Source: Lachnospiraceae bacterium (lineage in GTDB: Bacteria; Bacillota; Clostridia; Lachnospirales; Lachnospiraceae). From it: a DNA stretch of 43,185 bases. This document shows, piece by piece, positions 16,792 to 26,138 of this stretch (positions are counted from its first letter, which is position 1; each line of letters opens with the position of its first letter). The stretch is taken from NCBI GenBank assembly GCA_017442865.1, contig JAFRXK010000011.1, forward strand, positions 1 to 43,185. Direction: 5' to 3'. The position numbers and the translations under genes are program-made. The notes beneath the pieces were generated by a model. It saw nothing but the letters and a program-made list of their open reading frames with translations. It was not told the DNA's origin and made no database searches.

Positions 16792-18669
16792 CTATCTGTC
16801 AATAAATCTTCTTTTCCTTATAACAAATACAACCGCTACACACATACTGATAAGCATTGCAATAAATGTTGGTAAAAGAACTGCGCTGTCACCTGTATCA
16901 ACGCCCGAGCCTCCGTTACCGGCATCTGAGCTTGATGTCTCAACAGCCTCTGAGCTTTCCTCTGCTGATGAAGAAGCTTCTTCTGTCTCAGGCTCTGTCG
17001 GTGCCTGCGTCTCAGGCTCTGTTGGTGCCTGCGTCTCAGGCTCTGTCGGTGCCTCTGTCTCAGGCTCTGTTGGTGCCTGCGTCTCAGGCTCTGTCGGGGC
17101 CTGCGTCTCAGGCTCTGTCGGGGCCTGCGTCTCAGGCTCTGTCGGGGCCTGCGTCTCAGGCTCTGTCGGTGCCTCTGTCGGGGCCTCTGTCTCCGGCTCT
17201 GTCGGGGCCTGCGTCTCAGGCTCTGTCGGGACTTCTGTCTCCGGCTCTGTCGGGGCCTGCGTCTCAGGCTCTGTCGGGGCCTCTGTTTCAGGCTCTGTCG
17301 GGGCCTGCGTCTCCGGCTCTGTCGGAGCTTCTGTTTCAGGTTCTGTCGGGGCCTGCGTCTCAGGCTCTGTCGGGGCCTCTGTTTCAGGCTCTGTCGGTGC
17401 CTGCGTCTCAGGCTCTGTCGGGACCTGCGTCTCAGGCTCTGTCGGGGCCTCTGTTTCAGGCTCTGTTGGTGCCTCTGTTTCAGGCTCTGTCGGGGCTTCT
17501 GTCTCAGGCTCTGTCGGGGCCTCTGTTTCAGGCTCTGTCTCTGGCTCTGTCGGGGCCTCTGTTTCAGGCTCTGTAGGAGCCTCTGTCTCTGGCTCTATTG
17601 GAGCTGTTGGTGCTTCTGTCTCCGGCTCCGACGACTCTTCCTCAAACGGAATCTCATTATCACCCGTTGATTCTTCTACAGGATTAGGGTCATTAACCCT
17701 GATACTTTTTCTTACTACATTATTCCCTATGGAAGCAATAATCACGGCATCGCCTTCGCTGACTCCGGTTACAATTCCGAAATCATCCACTGTTGCAATA
17801 GATGAATCAGATGAAGACCATGAAATATCATAGAAAACAATTACCACTGTAGCGAAATCATCATCATATACATCTTTATTAACAGAATAACCAAGCAAGG
17901 TTAATTCTTCATCTTCTCCTATATCTACAGGCTGCACCTCACCATCTTCATTATCCATGCAACATATTTCTAATTCTTCCAAAGAAGATGTCTTGACATT
18001 TATCAAAGCCATCCCCAGCTCTAAATCATCCAGCTTACTCTCATCCAGTCCTTCAGGTGCTTTTATAAACAGACCTTCTGTAGTTGTCCAATTGCTTGAC
18101 AAAGACCGGAAGCTTGAAAGTGCCATATAATTTGAATTCGGATTAATCAAATTCTCATAATGACCTGTCACACCGCCTGTATTATTAACTAAGTCTGATT
18201 TTTCATCATACCACTGCTCAATTGCCCGCTTCATCCCTGAGCCCCATGCAAGATTCTCCGAAGCAGACATCCATTTTATATCAGACTCTTCAAAAACAGT
18301 GCTCCACGGTGTTCCGTCCGGTCTTGTATGGTCCTCATTAACCGCAGCCTCAGCAGCTCTTGTCTGGGTCAACTCCTCCAAATCCGACGACCACTTAATA
18401 GGGTGGTAATCTGCCGGTGTAAGCTTTTTACCCCTAAATACAATACCTTCATCACACGCTTCTTTACGAATCTCATTGATTCGGTTCAGCACATAATCTT
18501 TAGTCTCAGATGAATATTCACCCGGTACTCCGACTATTGCCAGGTCTCCTGTATCAGGATCCTTCTCGTCTCCCCCTGCACCAACTGATGTAAATGCAAG
18601 GCCTAACGCCATAACTGCTGTCAACAGTAATGCGCAAATCTGTTTTGTTTTTAAAACCTTCTTCCTCAC
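16792..18669 (-). CDS. Cell-surface CAP-domain protein with Ig-like domain and PTEPETE repeats
   Basis: This 625-residue secreted protein has a signal peptide (residues 1-32, KKVLKTKQ then a hydrophobic stretch), a CAP/SCP domain (about 50-205, with SENLAWG and GHYENL), a Big2-like Ig domain (about 245-328, with SSSDSSIATVDDFGIVTG) and a long Pro/Thr/Glu repeat (about 346-561, unit PTEPETEA or PTEPETQA, 24 bp). The tail has DTGD, a hydrophobic helix and RKRR, like a degenerate sortase signal. The start codon is GTG with GAGGT upstream. The repeat is likely a wall-spanning stalk. CAP proteins bind sterols or act as hydrolases in some organisms; the ligand here is unknown. Confidence 0.88.
   Translation of the reverse strand: MRKKVLKTKQICALLLTAVMALGLAFTSVGAGGDEKDPDTGDLAIVGVPGEYSSETKDYVLNRINEIRKEACDEGIVFRGKKLTPADYHPIKWSSDLEELTQTRAAEAAVNEDHTRPDGTPWSTVFEESDIKWMSASENLAWGSGMKRAIEQWYDEKSDLVNNTGGVTGHYENLINPNSNYMALSSFRSLSSNWTTTEGLFIKAPEGLDESKLDDLELGMALINVKTSSLEELEICCMDNEDGEVQPVDIGEDEELTLLGYSVNKDVYDDDFATVVIVFYDISWSSSDSSIATVDDFGIVTGVSEGDAVIIASIGNNVVRKSIRVNDPNPVEESTGDNEIPFEEESSEPETEAPTAPIEPETEAPTEPETEAPTEPETEPETEAPTEPETEAPTEPETEAPTEPETEAPTEPETQVPTEPETQAPTEPETEAPTEPETQAPTEPETEAPTEPETQAPTEPETEAPTEPETQAPTEPETEVPTEPETQAPTEPETEAPTEAPTEPETQAPTEPETQAPTEPETQAPTEPETQAPTEPETEAPTEPETQAPTEPETQAPTEPETEEASSSAEESSEAVETSSSDAGNGGSGVDTGDSAVLLPTFIAMLISMCVAVVFVIRKRRFIDR
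16980..17625. repeat. 24-bp tandem repeat array inside the CAP-domain gene
   Basis: The coding DNA repeats GGCTCTGTCGG(T/G)GCC(T)-type units, with 24-bp periodicity and third-position differences. Some units are partial (for example two shortened copies near 17170 and 17540), which indicates slippage. Confidence 0.9.
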
Positions 18670-18726
18670 AGTATTACCTCATCTTTCACATAAAAATTAC
18701 GAAAATATGTATTTCGTATATTAAAT

Positions 18727-18755
18727 ATTGTATCACTTTATATAATATCTGTAAA
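18727..18755 (-). promoter_or_regulatory. Promoter of the CAP-domain gene
   Basis: On the minus strand TTTACA (18750-18755) and TACAAT (18727-18732) are 17 bp apart, giving a leader of about 50 bases. Confidence 0.7.
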
Positions 18756-18792
18756 TATAGTTCCTTTTTAAACGCAAAATTTATTCATTCAT

Positions 18793-18849
18793 GTATAGCA
18801 AAAACTAGGGCTTTTGCTATACAGAGAAAATCTCTATTTTGCAAAAGCC
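18793..18849 (-). terminator. Two overlapping hairpins after the VanZ-like gene
   Basis: Stem B pairs GGCTTTTGC (18849-18841) with GCAAAAGCC (18817-18809). Stem A pairs GTATAGCAAAA (18822-18812) with TTTTGCTATAC (18803-18793). They share bases, so only one can form at once. They lie between the VanZ-like gene and the CAP promoter and probably serve as a terminator; a switch is possible but unsupported. Confidence 0.5.
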
Positions 18850-18901
18850 ACTTAATATCCTATAATCAATATTTTAACAACTTTTATAAAAGAAAACATC
18901 T

Positions 18902-19513
18902 TTAGCTCGAAACCGAATCAGCAGAAAAATCAAGACTTTTCTTCCCATTTGCACAGTTATAACAAACATAACGTATATACTTATATAAACTCTTTGCATT
19001 TTCCGGTCTTTCTTTTTTATACATACAGTTTAAAAAATGCACCAACGTAAAACCGGCTATACCCCCAATAATATTTGCAAGCAAATCATTTATATCAAAA
19101 AATACATCAATAGGCTTAAATATATATATGATTATCAATTGCAGCAGTTCGAACAGTGCTGATAATAAAATTATTATTATCAACCGAGTCTTATTCGTTA
19201 GGTTGGTAACATACTGCATTCCTATTCCTAACGGAATTGTTAAAATCATATTAAGAGCAATATGCTTAAATCCTTGTGTTGAATTAACAATTGACCATGA
19301 AATATTATTTTCAATAAAAAATCCTTCCAAATCTAAAAATGTAATTGGGAAAAAAGCAAACGATATTGCAAAATTAGCATATACTATTCCTAATACAGCA
19401 CAAAAATAATATGATAATGGTAATTTTCTTCTTAATCCAAATATCCCAAAGCCCATCAGCATTAATACCGATACAGGAATATAAAATATAGGTCCATAAA
19501 AAAATCCATTCAT
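18902..19513 (-). CDS. VanZ-like family membrane protein
   Basis: This 203-residue protein has about five hydrophobic segments and a C-terminal VanZ-like pattern (FELLQLI, then FDINDLLANIIGGIAGF). It is the second VanZ-like gene in the window and is not closely similar in sequence to the one at 12440. It lies 21 bases after the small secreted protein gene on the same strand, so the two are probably co-transcribed. Function is unknown; envelope-related by family. Confidence 0.78.
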   Translation of the reverse strand: MNGFFYGPIFYIPVSVLMLMGFGIFGLRRKLPLSYYFCAVLGIVYANFAISFAFFPITFLDLEGFFIENNISWSIVNSTQGFKHIALNMILTIPLGIGMQYVTNLTNKTRLIIIILLSALFELLQLIIIYIFKPIDVFFDINDLLANIIGGIAGFTLVHFLNCMYKKERPENAKSLYKYIRYVCYNCANGKKSLDFSADSVSS

Positions 19514-19534
19514 AACAAGTCTCCTTATATGTGC

Positions 19535-19999
19535 TTAATAACTAATCGTTCCTGTTATACTCATATTAAAGCCATCATTTAATGGTTTATAAATATAAAC
19601 ATACTTACTTCTTGATGTTTGCGATTTTCCACTGCAACTAAAATATTTCACCTGATCTACAGCAGTCACTTTAACATTTGTAGAACATATTACAATCTTT
19701 CCTCCCCACCAGTTTGATTCACATAAACAGATTGTTGTCGGTTGAGGTGCACATAGCCTGCCACCCAAAACACCTTCATGATCTACGCTTGAATAACTGT
19801 AAGCCTTAACTTTTCCTTCTATTGTTATTTTCTTATCATTACCAATTGAATAAGTAACACCATTCCTCTTTCCATCAACCAATCTGTAATTCATCTCAGC
19901 CCCAAATGAATAAGAACCTGCAAAAACAACCATGCTGAATGAATTGATGAAAATAATACCTACTAAAACTAACAAAAACTTCTTAAATATGTTTCTCAT
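19535..19999 (-). CDS. Small secreted protein of unknown function
   Basis: The 154-residue protein has a clear signal peptide (FKKFLLVLVGIIFINSFSMVVFA, cleaved after AGS or FAG near residue 27). The mature part is rich in Tyr, Ser, Gly and Lys and has four cysteines (CAPQPTTICLC plus later ones), suggesting disulphides in an extracellular beta-rich protein. It vaguely recalls small secreted bacteriocin-like proteins of the lactococcin 972 type, but I cannot claim membership. AGGAGG lies seven bases before the ATG. It is followed by a VanZ-like membrane protein gene. Confidence 0.72.
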   Translation of the reverse strand: MRNIFKKFLLVLVGIIFINSFSMVVFAGSYSFGAEMNYRLVDGKRNGVTYSIGNDKKITIEGKVKAYSYSSVDHEGVLGGRLCAPQPTTICLCESNWWGGKIVICSTNVKVTAVDQVKYFSCSGKSQTSRSKYVYIYKPLNDGFNMSITGTISY

Positions 20000-20077
20000 A
20001 TATCCTCCTTTTTCCGCTTCTATATTAAAAGCTTATATATATTAATTCTTAAATTTTTTATATTTCTGCAACTCTGA

Positions 20078-20098
20078 CGCCCCGGCTATGCCGGAGCG
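20078..20098 (-). terminator. GC-rich hairpin after pgi
   Basis: On the minus strand CGCTCCGGC and GCCGGGGCG form a 9-bp stem with one G-U pair and a 3-base loop, 12 bases past the pgi stop. The following sequence is not a strong U-run, so termination is only likely. Confidence 0.5.
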
Positions 20099-20109
20099 CT
20101 AATATTTTA

Positions 20110-21459
20110 TTACAGTCTCTCAAGAAGTGCTGCTGTCATATCCTCATAACCCGGCTTTCCGAGAAGTGCAAACATGTTCTTCTTGTAGCTTTCAACGCCC
20201 GGCTGGTTGAACGGATTAACTCCGAGTACATATCCGCTTACGCCGCATGCGAACTCATAGAAGTAGAAGAGCTCGCCAAGGTAGAAAGCGTTCTGCTCAG
20301 GAACCTTAACCATAAGGTTTGGTACAGAGCCGTCTGTGTGTGCAAGAATAGTACCGTTCATGGCTGACTTGTTTACAAAGTCCATATTCTTGCCTGCAAG
20401 GTAGTTAAGTCCGTCAAGGTTCGCATCATCAGCCTCAATAACAATCTCTGTTGCAGGCTTTTCGATATTGATAACCGTCTCGAACATATTTCTTGAACCG
20501 TCCTGAATGAACTGTCCCATAGAGTGAAGGTCTGCCGTAAGGTCAACAGATGCTGGGAAAATACCTCTCTGGTCCTTGCCCTCGCTCTCGCCGTAAAGCT
20601 GCTTCCACCACTCTGCAATATAATGAAGGCTTGGCTCATAGTTCGCTGTAATCTCTATGCACTTGCCTTTTCTTAATAAAATATTTCTGATTGCTGCATA
20701 CTGTAAAGCATCATTCTCCTCAAATGCATTGTTGATTGCTCTTTCTCTTCCGCTTGCTGCGCCTGCCATAAGAGCATCGATGTCGATGCCTGCTGCTGCT
20801 ATTGGAAGGAGACCAACTGCTGTAAGCACTGAGAAACGTCCGCCGATATCACCAGGTACAACGAAGCTCTCATAGCCCTCCTGATTTGCAAGAGTCTTAA
20901 GTGCGCCCTTCTCCTTGTCTGTTGTAGCATAAATTCTCTTCTTTGCCTCTTCCTTGCCATACTTGTCCTCGCAAAGCTTCTTGAAAATACGGAAAGCGAT
21001 TGCAGGCTCTGTTGTTGTTCCTGACTTTGAAATAACATTAATAGAGAAATCCTTGTCCTTAACAAGATTAATAAGGTCATTTAAATATGTTGTGCTGATA
21101 TTGCAGCCGCAGAAAAATACTGCAGGCGTCTTTCTGTCTTCCTTTGAAAGGCAGTTGTAGAAATTGTTATTAAGGCACTCAATTGCTGCTCTTGCTCCAA
21201 GATATGAACCGCCGATGCCGATAACGATAAGCACCTCTGAATCACTCTGAATCTTAGCTGCTGCCTTCTTGATTCTGTCGAACTCTTCCTTGTCATAAGC
21301 TACAGGCAGGTCAATCCATCCGAGGAAGTCGTTGCCCGCACCTGTCTTAGATACTAATAAATCCTTTGCATCCTCAACAATCTTCTTCATATTGTTTACT
21401 TCGTCAGCCGAAATAAACGGCGCTGTTTTGCTGTAATCGAAAGTAACTTTACTATTCAT
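20110..21459 (-). CDS. pgi: Glucose-6-phosphate isomerase
   Basis: Pgi interconverts glucose-6-phosphate and fructose-6-phosphate in glycolysis. At 449 residues it is the short Firmicutes form. Family signatures include [42 protein letters not shown] and the C-terminal [14 protein letters not shown], which carries the catalytic lysine. AGGAG lies about 11 bases before the ATG, and a promoter precedes it. Its place downstream of the phosphorylase/PgmB pathway product links both to central metabolism. Confidence 0.98.
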   Translation of the reverse strand: MNSKVTFDYSKTAPFISADEVNNMKKIVEDAKDLLVSKTGAGNDFLGWIDLPVAYDKEEFDRIKKAAAKIQSDSEVLIVIGIGGSYLGARAAIECLNNNFYNCLSKEDRKTPAVFFCGCNISTTYLNDLINLVKDKDFSINVISKSGTTTEPAIAFRIFKKLCEDKYGKEEAKKRIYATTDKEKGALKTLANQEGYESFVVPGDIGGRFSVLTAVGLLPIAAAGIDIDALMAGAASGRERAINNAFEENDALQYAAIRNILLRKGKCIEITANYEPSLHYIAEWWKQLYGESEGKDQRGIFPASVDLTADLHSMGQFIQDGSRNMFETVINIEKPATEIVIEADDANLDGLNYLAGKNMDFVNKSAMNGTILAHTDGSVPNLMVKVPEQNAFYLGELFYFYEFACGVSGYVLGVNPFNQPGVESYKKNMFALLGKPGYEDMTAALLERL

Positions 21460-21507
21460 CCTGATTATCTCCTTTTAGATATAGTGAAACGACTTTATTT
21501 CTCACAT

Positions 21508-21536
21508 ATTATACATAATACCCTTTTTATAATCAA
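21508..21536 (-). promoter_or_regulatory. Promoter of pgi
   Basis: On the minus strand TTGATT (21531-21536) and TATAAT (21508-21513) have a 17-bp spacer. Confidence 0.72.
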
Positions 21537-21544
21537 CCACATTT

Positions 21545-22417
21545 TTATAAATATTCTTTAATAAATTCTTTAATAATGCTTTCCTCGCTGTCTGTCAGTC
21601 TTCTTGTAGGCTGCACATACTCCGCTTCCGGCTCTCTCACCGCCGCAATAGCGTCCATGCTCTGCTTTAAATAGTCTGTATCCTTCTTCTTTTCTTCAAC
21701 AGGTGCATATTTCCTGTCAGCCCTTCTCTCCTTTACCGCAGCCTCTGAAAGACGGTTTCCTCTTTCCTCTCTCATCGCAGCCTCTGAAAGACGGTTTCCT
21801 CTTTCCTCTCTCATTGCAGCCTCTGAAAGCCGGCTTCTTCTTTCCTCTCTCATCGCAGCCTCTGAAAGACGGTTTCTTCTTTCATTCTTTTTAACATCCG
21901 CTCCCATCTCAAGCTTTTTCACAAGCGTGTTTTCATAAAAGTCTGCAAGATTGGTAACAACGCTCTCCTTCTTTTCGCCAGTCGCGCATATTCTTTCCCA
22001 TATAAGCATTATTCCCGCAAGGAACAGTCCTGCAAAAATATACCGCTCTGTAATCATCATTTCCATGCTTTGCAGCATAGTATAAGCCGAAAAAGAAAAC
22101 GCAGCCATTATAACGACGCACGCCATTGTAACGTTAATTCTGTCCACCCTAAACATTGACACGCCAAATATACGGTACTGCATGAAGTTTTTTCTTATGT
22201 AGACTAAAACATTATTTATGCCCTTATTCATTCTGTAGGTGTTTTCGAACCTGAGCTTCCACTGCTTTAACTGCCTGTCCTTCGCCTCACTCATGTTTTG
22301 TGATTGACGTACCAGTCTGTTTATTCTGATGTTTGTAATCAGCTTGATAATTATACCAAGTACGCCTGCCGCCGCAAGAACAGCCAGTCCGGCTCCGTTT
22401 TCTAAAAAAGCTCTCAT
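21545..22417 (-). CDS. Membrane protein with 13-residue repeats
   Basis: This 290-residue protein is not one I recognise. It has one N-terminal hydrophobic helix (about 8-26) and a second pair near 100-145. A charged C-terminal half follows, with four copies of a 13-residue unit of the form RLSEAAMREERGN. The repeat DNA is a 39-bp array (about 21725-21885). The last part is charged and ends REPEAEYVQPTRRLTDSEE. The C-terminal half is probably a cytoplasmic coiled coil. GGGGGAG lies five bases before the ATG. Confidence 0.68.
   Translation of the reverse strand: MRAFLENGAGLAVLAAAGVLGIIIKLITNIRINRLVRQSQNMSEAKDRQLKQWKLRFENTYRMNKGINNVLVYIRKNFMQYRIFGVSMFRVDRINVTMACVVIMAAFSFSAYTMLQSMEMMITERYIFAGLFLAGIMLIWERICATGEKKESVVTNLADFYENTLVKKLEMGADVKKNERRNRLSEAAMREERRSRLSEAAMREERGNRLSEAAMREERGNRLSEAAVKERRADRKYAPVEEKKKDTDYLKQSMDAIAAVREPEAEYVQPTRRLTDSEESIIKEFIKEYL
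21725..21885. repeat. 39-bp tandem repeats in the membrane protein gene
   Basis: Four near-identical 39-bp units (for example starting GCAGCCTCTGAAAGACGG on the plus strand) encode the 13-residue repeats. Copies two and three are almost identical at DNA level, indicating recent expansion. Confidence 0.85.
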
Positions 22418-22690
22418 ATACGCTCCCCCTTTAAAATAAATCTGTCAGACTCTCCAGGTCTGTAATATCTGCATATTAAAGCACAGAGTATCACAATTAA
22501 TAATTATATTTTAAGACTTATTTATACTGATTTAAAGAAAAAACGTTCGTCTTATACTGACACGGAAAAGCGCCTTTTTGTCGCACCGGAAAGGTTTATG
22601 TAACAAAACAGGAAAACCCTTATCATATTTCCGCAGAAAATTTTATTTATGCTGCTCAATATACATATGGCGGCGCATGAAGGATAACTA

Positions 22691-23383
22691 TTAATAATTT
22701 TTAATTAACTCCTTCATAAGCCTTACGGAATGCTCGATTGCCTTTGCTTCAAAGGTCGGATAATCCACGCTTGCACTGTCATCTGCCTTGTCGGAAATCG
22801 CCCTGATTACGACATAAGGTACATTGTTAAGATATGCAGCCTGTCCGATTGCCGCGCCCTCCATCTCTGTACAATAGCCGCCAAAATTTGATACTATCTG
22901 CTCCTTTGTGCCTTTGTCCGCAACAAACTGGTCACCGCTTGCAACTCTGCCGACAAACACCTCAATATCATCATTAACCCTTTCACAGCAGCTCTTAGCC
23001 AGTTCTATAAGCTTCTCATCTGCCGGAAATGCAAGCGTATCCATTCTCGGAATCTGGCCAAGCGGATAACCGAATGCCACAGCATTCATATCATGCTGAA
23101 CCGTGTCACTTGAAATAACTATATCGCCGATATTGATGTCTGCATTTAAAGAGCCTGCGATGCCTGTATTTATAATTGCATCCACGCCGAAAACATCCAC
23201 AAGCACCTGTGCGCAGATACCGGCATTTACCTTGCCGATGCCGCTCCTTACAACAACGACCTCCTTATCAAAAATCGTTCCTCTGTTAAACTCCATATTT
23301 GCATGCTTAAGAACCACAGCATCACTCATGCACTCCTTAAGTCTTGCCACCTCTTCTTCCATTGCGCCTATTATACCAAGCAT
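22691..23383 (-). CDS. mtnN: MTA/SAH nucleosidase
   Basis: MtnN cleaves methylthioadenosine and S-adenosylhomocysteine to adenine and a thioribose product, recycling methyl-cycle by-products. This 230-residue protein has GAMEEEV at the start (with the catalytic-acid glutamate), NTGIAGSLN, GDIVISSDTVQHDMNA, the substrate-binding EMEGAAIGQAA and AISDKADDS near the C-terminus. All are standard for the family and the length is normal. GGGAGG lies six bases upstream. Confidence 0.97.
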   Translation of the reverse strand: MLGIIGAMEEEVARLKECMSDAVVLKHANMEFNRGTIFDKEVVVVRSGIGKVNAGICAQVLVDVFGVDAIINTGIAGSLNADINIGDIVISSDTVQHDMNAVAFGYPLGQIPRMDTLAFPADEKLIELAKSCCERVNDDIEVFVGRVASGDQFVADKGTKEQIVSNFGGYCTEMEGAAIGQAAYLNNVPYVVIRAISDKADDSASVDYPTFEAKAIEHSVRLMKELIKNY

Positions 23384-23525
23384 AATAAACCTCCCACCGA
23401 AAATATTGTCATGCGGCCAATATACATTTTGACCAAAACACCATATTAATTATAATTTAGCCTCTTATATTCTTCAAGCAGTTTTCATGTAAAAGAGCCG
23501 CAGGATAATCTTATTATAAAAACAG

Positions 23526-23554
23526 TTGTTTTTATCGGGCTATGTTAGTATAAT
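23526..23554 (+). promoter_or_regulatory. Promoter of murG
   Basis: TTGTTT (23526-23531) and TATAAT (23549-23554) have a 17-bp spacer, with the start close to 23561. Confidence 0.65.
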
Positions 23555-23583
23555 AGGGATGATTATTAATTTTGGAGGCATCC

Positions 23584-24654
23584 ATGAAAAAGATAATTTT
23601 AACCGGCGGAGGTACTGCCGGACACGTAACGCCAAATATTGCTCTTTTACCGGAGCTTAAAGCAAAAGGCTATGACATTAAATATATAGGCACCTATGAC
23701 GGCATGGAGAAGGGACTTATTGAAAATACAGGTATTCCTTACTTCGGTATTTCCTCAGGAAAGCTTCGAAGATACTTCAGTCTTCAGAACTTCACTGACC
23801 CGTTCCGTGTTATCAAGGGTTATTTTGAAGCTAAAAGGATTATTAAGCGCGAAGCGCCTGATGTATTATTTTCAAAGGGCGGCTTTGTTTCCGTGCCTGT
23901 TGTAAGGGCGGCAAAGAAGAATCACATCCCGGTAATTATACACGAATCAGACATGACGCCGGGACTTGCCAACAAGCTCTGCTACTCCTCAGCAAGCAGG
24001 ATATGCTGCAACTTTCCGGAGACGCTTGACTATCTTCCTAAGGACAAGGCAGTGCTTACAGGCTCACCTATCAGGAAGGAGCTGCTTAGCGGCGACAGGC
24101 TTGCAGGTCTTAGATTTACGGGACTTTCAGGCAAAAAGCCTGTGCTTCTTATCATAGGCGGCAGCCTTGGCTCAAAGCATGTAAATGACTGCGTCCGCCG
24201 CATATTGCCGCAGCTTCTTAAGGACTTTGACGTTATACACCTGTGCGGCAAGGGCAATATTGACGAGAGCTTAAAAGGCACGCCGGGATATGTTCAGTAT
24301 GAATATGTCGGTCCTGAGCTTAAGGACTGCTTTGCACTCTGCGATGTTGTTATTTCAAGAGCAGGCGCCAACTCAATATGCGAGCTGCTCGCCCTTAAAA
24401 AGCCTAACCTTCTTATTCCGCTTCCGCTTTCAGCAAGCCGCGGAGATCAGATTCTGAATGCAAATTCATTCAAGAAGCAGGGCTTCAGCATGGTTATGGA
24501 GGAAGAGGAGCTTACAGACGAGAAGCTTATAGACGCTGTCAACACCCTTTACAAAGAGCGTGATAAATATATAAAGACTATGGAAAACAGCAGCTCATCA
24601 GATGCTATTTCAATAATTTCAAAGCTTATAGAAGAAGTTCAAGGGAATAATTAA
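23584..24654 (+). CDS. murG: MurG: UDP-GlcNAc transferase to lipid I
   Basis: MurG adds GlcNAc to lipid I on the inner membrane face, giving lipid II for peptidoglycan. The 356-residue protein has GGGTAGH at residues 8-14, [23 protein letters not shown] and [24 protein letters not shown], the donor-binding motif of the GT-B fold. GGAGG lies five bases before the ATG at 23584; an in-frame ATG at 23572 precedes the ribosome site. It stands alone here, not in a dcw-type cluster. Confidence 0.97.
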   Translation: MKKIILTGGGTAGHVTPNIALLPELKAKGYDIKYIGTYDGMEKGLIENTGIPYFGISSGKLRRYFSLQNFTDPFRVIKGYFEAKRIIKREAPDVLFSKGGFVSVPVVRAAKKNHIPVIIHESDMTPGLANKLCYSSASRICCNFPETLDYLPKDKAVLTGSPIRKELLSGDRLAGLRFTGLSGKKPVLLIIGGSLGSKHVNDCVRRILPQLLKDFDVIHLCGKGNIDESLKGTPGYVQYEYVGPELKDCFALCDVVISRAGANSICELLALKKPNLLIPLPLSASRGDQILNANSFKKQGFSMVMEEEELTDEKLIDAVNTLYKERDKYIKTMENSSSSDAISIISKLIEEVQGNN

Positions 24655-24674
24655 TATATTTTTAAGGAGAAGAC

Positions 24675-24727
24675 GGGGCGCCGCAAAACAAATGCTTATT
24701 TAAAAATCATTTGTTTTGCGGCGCCCC
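24675..24727. terminator. 20-bp perfect inverted repeat between converging genes
   Basis: Arms GGGGCGCCGCAAAACAAATG (24675-24694) and its exact complement (24708-24727) flank a 13-base loop. It lies between murG and the converging HIT gene, so it could stop both. Neither side has a proper U-run, so its mode of action is uncertain. Confidence 0.6.
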
Positions 24728-24753
24728 TGTATTATGCGTCTGATTTCTTATCA

Positions 24754-25158
24754 TCATAATGCAGACTTAATCTGCTCTGCTACCTCTGCCATCTCCTCCG
24801 GAGTAGTCTTTCCCGGCGTCCATGCCACAATCCTCTCGCCACCGTCATAGCGCGGTATAACGTGAATATGAAAATGCATAACCGTCTGTCCCGCCTCCTC
24901 ACCGTTGTTCTGTACAAGATTAAAGCCTGTGCAGCCAAGGCTGTTCATCATCGCCGTACCAATCTTCTTTGCAACTATCAGCGCCTTCCCTGCCACCTCA
25001 TCATCAAGCTCACACAAATTCGCGTAATGATTCTTAGGAAGGATGAGCGCATGTCCTCTTGTCGCCGGACCCAGATCCAGAATCACTCTGAAATCATCAT
25101 CCTCATAAATTGTTGCCGATGGTATCTCTCCGTTTGCTATCTTACAAAATATACACAT
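24754..25158 (-). CDS. HIT family (HinT-type) protein
   Basis: This 134-residue protein has the histidine triad HFHIHV at residues 95-100, plus a CxxC near the N-terminus (C2, C5) with the early DDDFRVILDLGP and GHALILPKNH patterns. HinT proteins hydrolyse purine nucleoside phosphoramidates and act as dimers. Substrates here are unknown. GGAGG lies five bases before the ATG. Confidence 0.93.
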   Translation of the reverse strand: MCIFCKIANGEIPSATIYEDDDFRVILDLGPATRGHALILPKNHYANLCELDDEVAGKALIVAKKIGTAMMNSLGCTGFNLVQNNGEEAGQTVMHFHIHVIPRYDGGERIVAWTPGKTTPEEMAEVAEQIKSAL

Positions 25159-25317
25159 ATCTGCCTCCGTCCCGCTCTAAAGCGTATTTTTATCCTTTGA
25201 CACCCACTGCGGTATCTCTGTAGTTTTACTTTTGCAGGATTCTTCCCACTTATGGCCTTTTACCGACCTCATATTATATTTTAACATATTAAATTATTTT
25301 TTAAACCACTAAATACA

Positions 25318-25911
25318 TTAAACATCCTTCTTCCTGCGGTAAAGCAGTGCCGCCGCCAAAAAGCCCGTTATCAGTCCACCGACATGCGCGGCATTATTCA
25401 CGCCGTTATTCGCCACGCCGCTGTATACGCACAAGGCGAGGAATATAATCATCCTCTGTATCGTCAAATCCCTGTAATGTCCTTTATTTCTGATGATAAT
25501 ATACGCAAGTGCGCCTGCCAGTCCGAATACTGCTCCCGAAGCGCCTGCCGCAACAACAAGCTCTCTCCTCCACATATAATAAAAATTTGATACAAGGTTG
25601 CCGCCTACCGCACAAAGCAGATAGCAGAGGAGGTATTTCCATCTGCCTAGTGCCTCCTCAATATACACACCCACAAAATAAAGCATGACCATATTGTTGA
25701 CAATATGCATCACATCAAAATGCATAAATGCAGAGGTAAACAGTCTGTAATACTCACCCTGTATATCAAGCGGCGGAACCGACGCGCCGTAATTCACCAT
25801 AGCCGCAGTTGAACCGACCGCCCCCTTAACATTAAGCACAATAAAATATACAACATTTATTATAATAATGCCTATTGTGATATAAGGAATTCCTCTATAC
25901 TTTTCATTCAT
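25318..25911 (-). CDS. Rhomboid family intramembrane serine protease
   Basis: The 197-residue protein has six or more hydrophobic segments. The catalytic serine is in GASGAVFG (S125), and the catalytic histidine follows in AAHVGG (H176). HxxxN of the first active-site helix appears as HIVNNM near 69-74. The start at 25911 has GGAG seven bases upstream; the frame is open to 25959. The substrates of this membrane protease are unknown. Confidence 0.92.
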   Translation of the reverse strand: MNEKYRGIPYITIGIIIINVVYFIVLNVKGAVGSTAAMVNYGASVPPLDIQGEYYRLFTSAFMHFDVMHIVNNMVMLYFVGVYIEEALGRWKYLLCYLLCAVGGNLVSNFYYMWRRELVVAAGASGAVFGLAGALAYIIIRNKGHYRDLTIQRMIIFLALCVYSGVANNGVNNAAHVGGLITGFLAAALLYRRKKDV

Positions 25912-26138
25912 AATTATTCTCCATGTCTTATCATCCGTATAATATGATGTCATAGTCAAAACCCGATATCCGGATTGTTCCGTAAGTTAAATCTTTTGCT
26001 CCTGATATCATAATATTATACTTCTACCGGTTCCTTTATATCAAGACAAATTATACCTCTTCATTATTTTTTAATATCAATACCTCAAGTTCTGCCAGGT
26101 ATAACGGTCGCAAAATAACCGGACTAATGCATGCCTGC

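Noticed and set aside
16866..17576. Plus-strand open frame of 236 codons rich in SQALSGPA
   Set aside because: It is the reverse reading of the PTEPETE repeat array; it has no ribosome site and the opposite strand carries a complete CAP-domain gene.
16980..17625. Repeat array that could be mistaken for CRISPR
   Set aside because: The 24-bp units are in frame within a coding sequence, have no spacers of unique DNA and no cas genes nearby.
18793..18849. A riboswitch upstream of the CAP gene
   Set aside because: The hairpins precede the CAP promoter at 18727-18755, and no conserved ligand-binding core is visible, so they belong to the end of the previous gene.
24675..24727. Canonical Rho-independent terminator
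   Set aside because: Neither arm is followed by a U-run, so I list it as terminator-like only.
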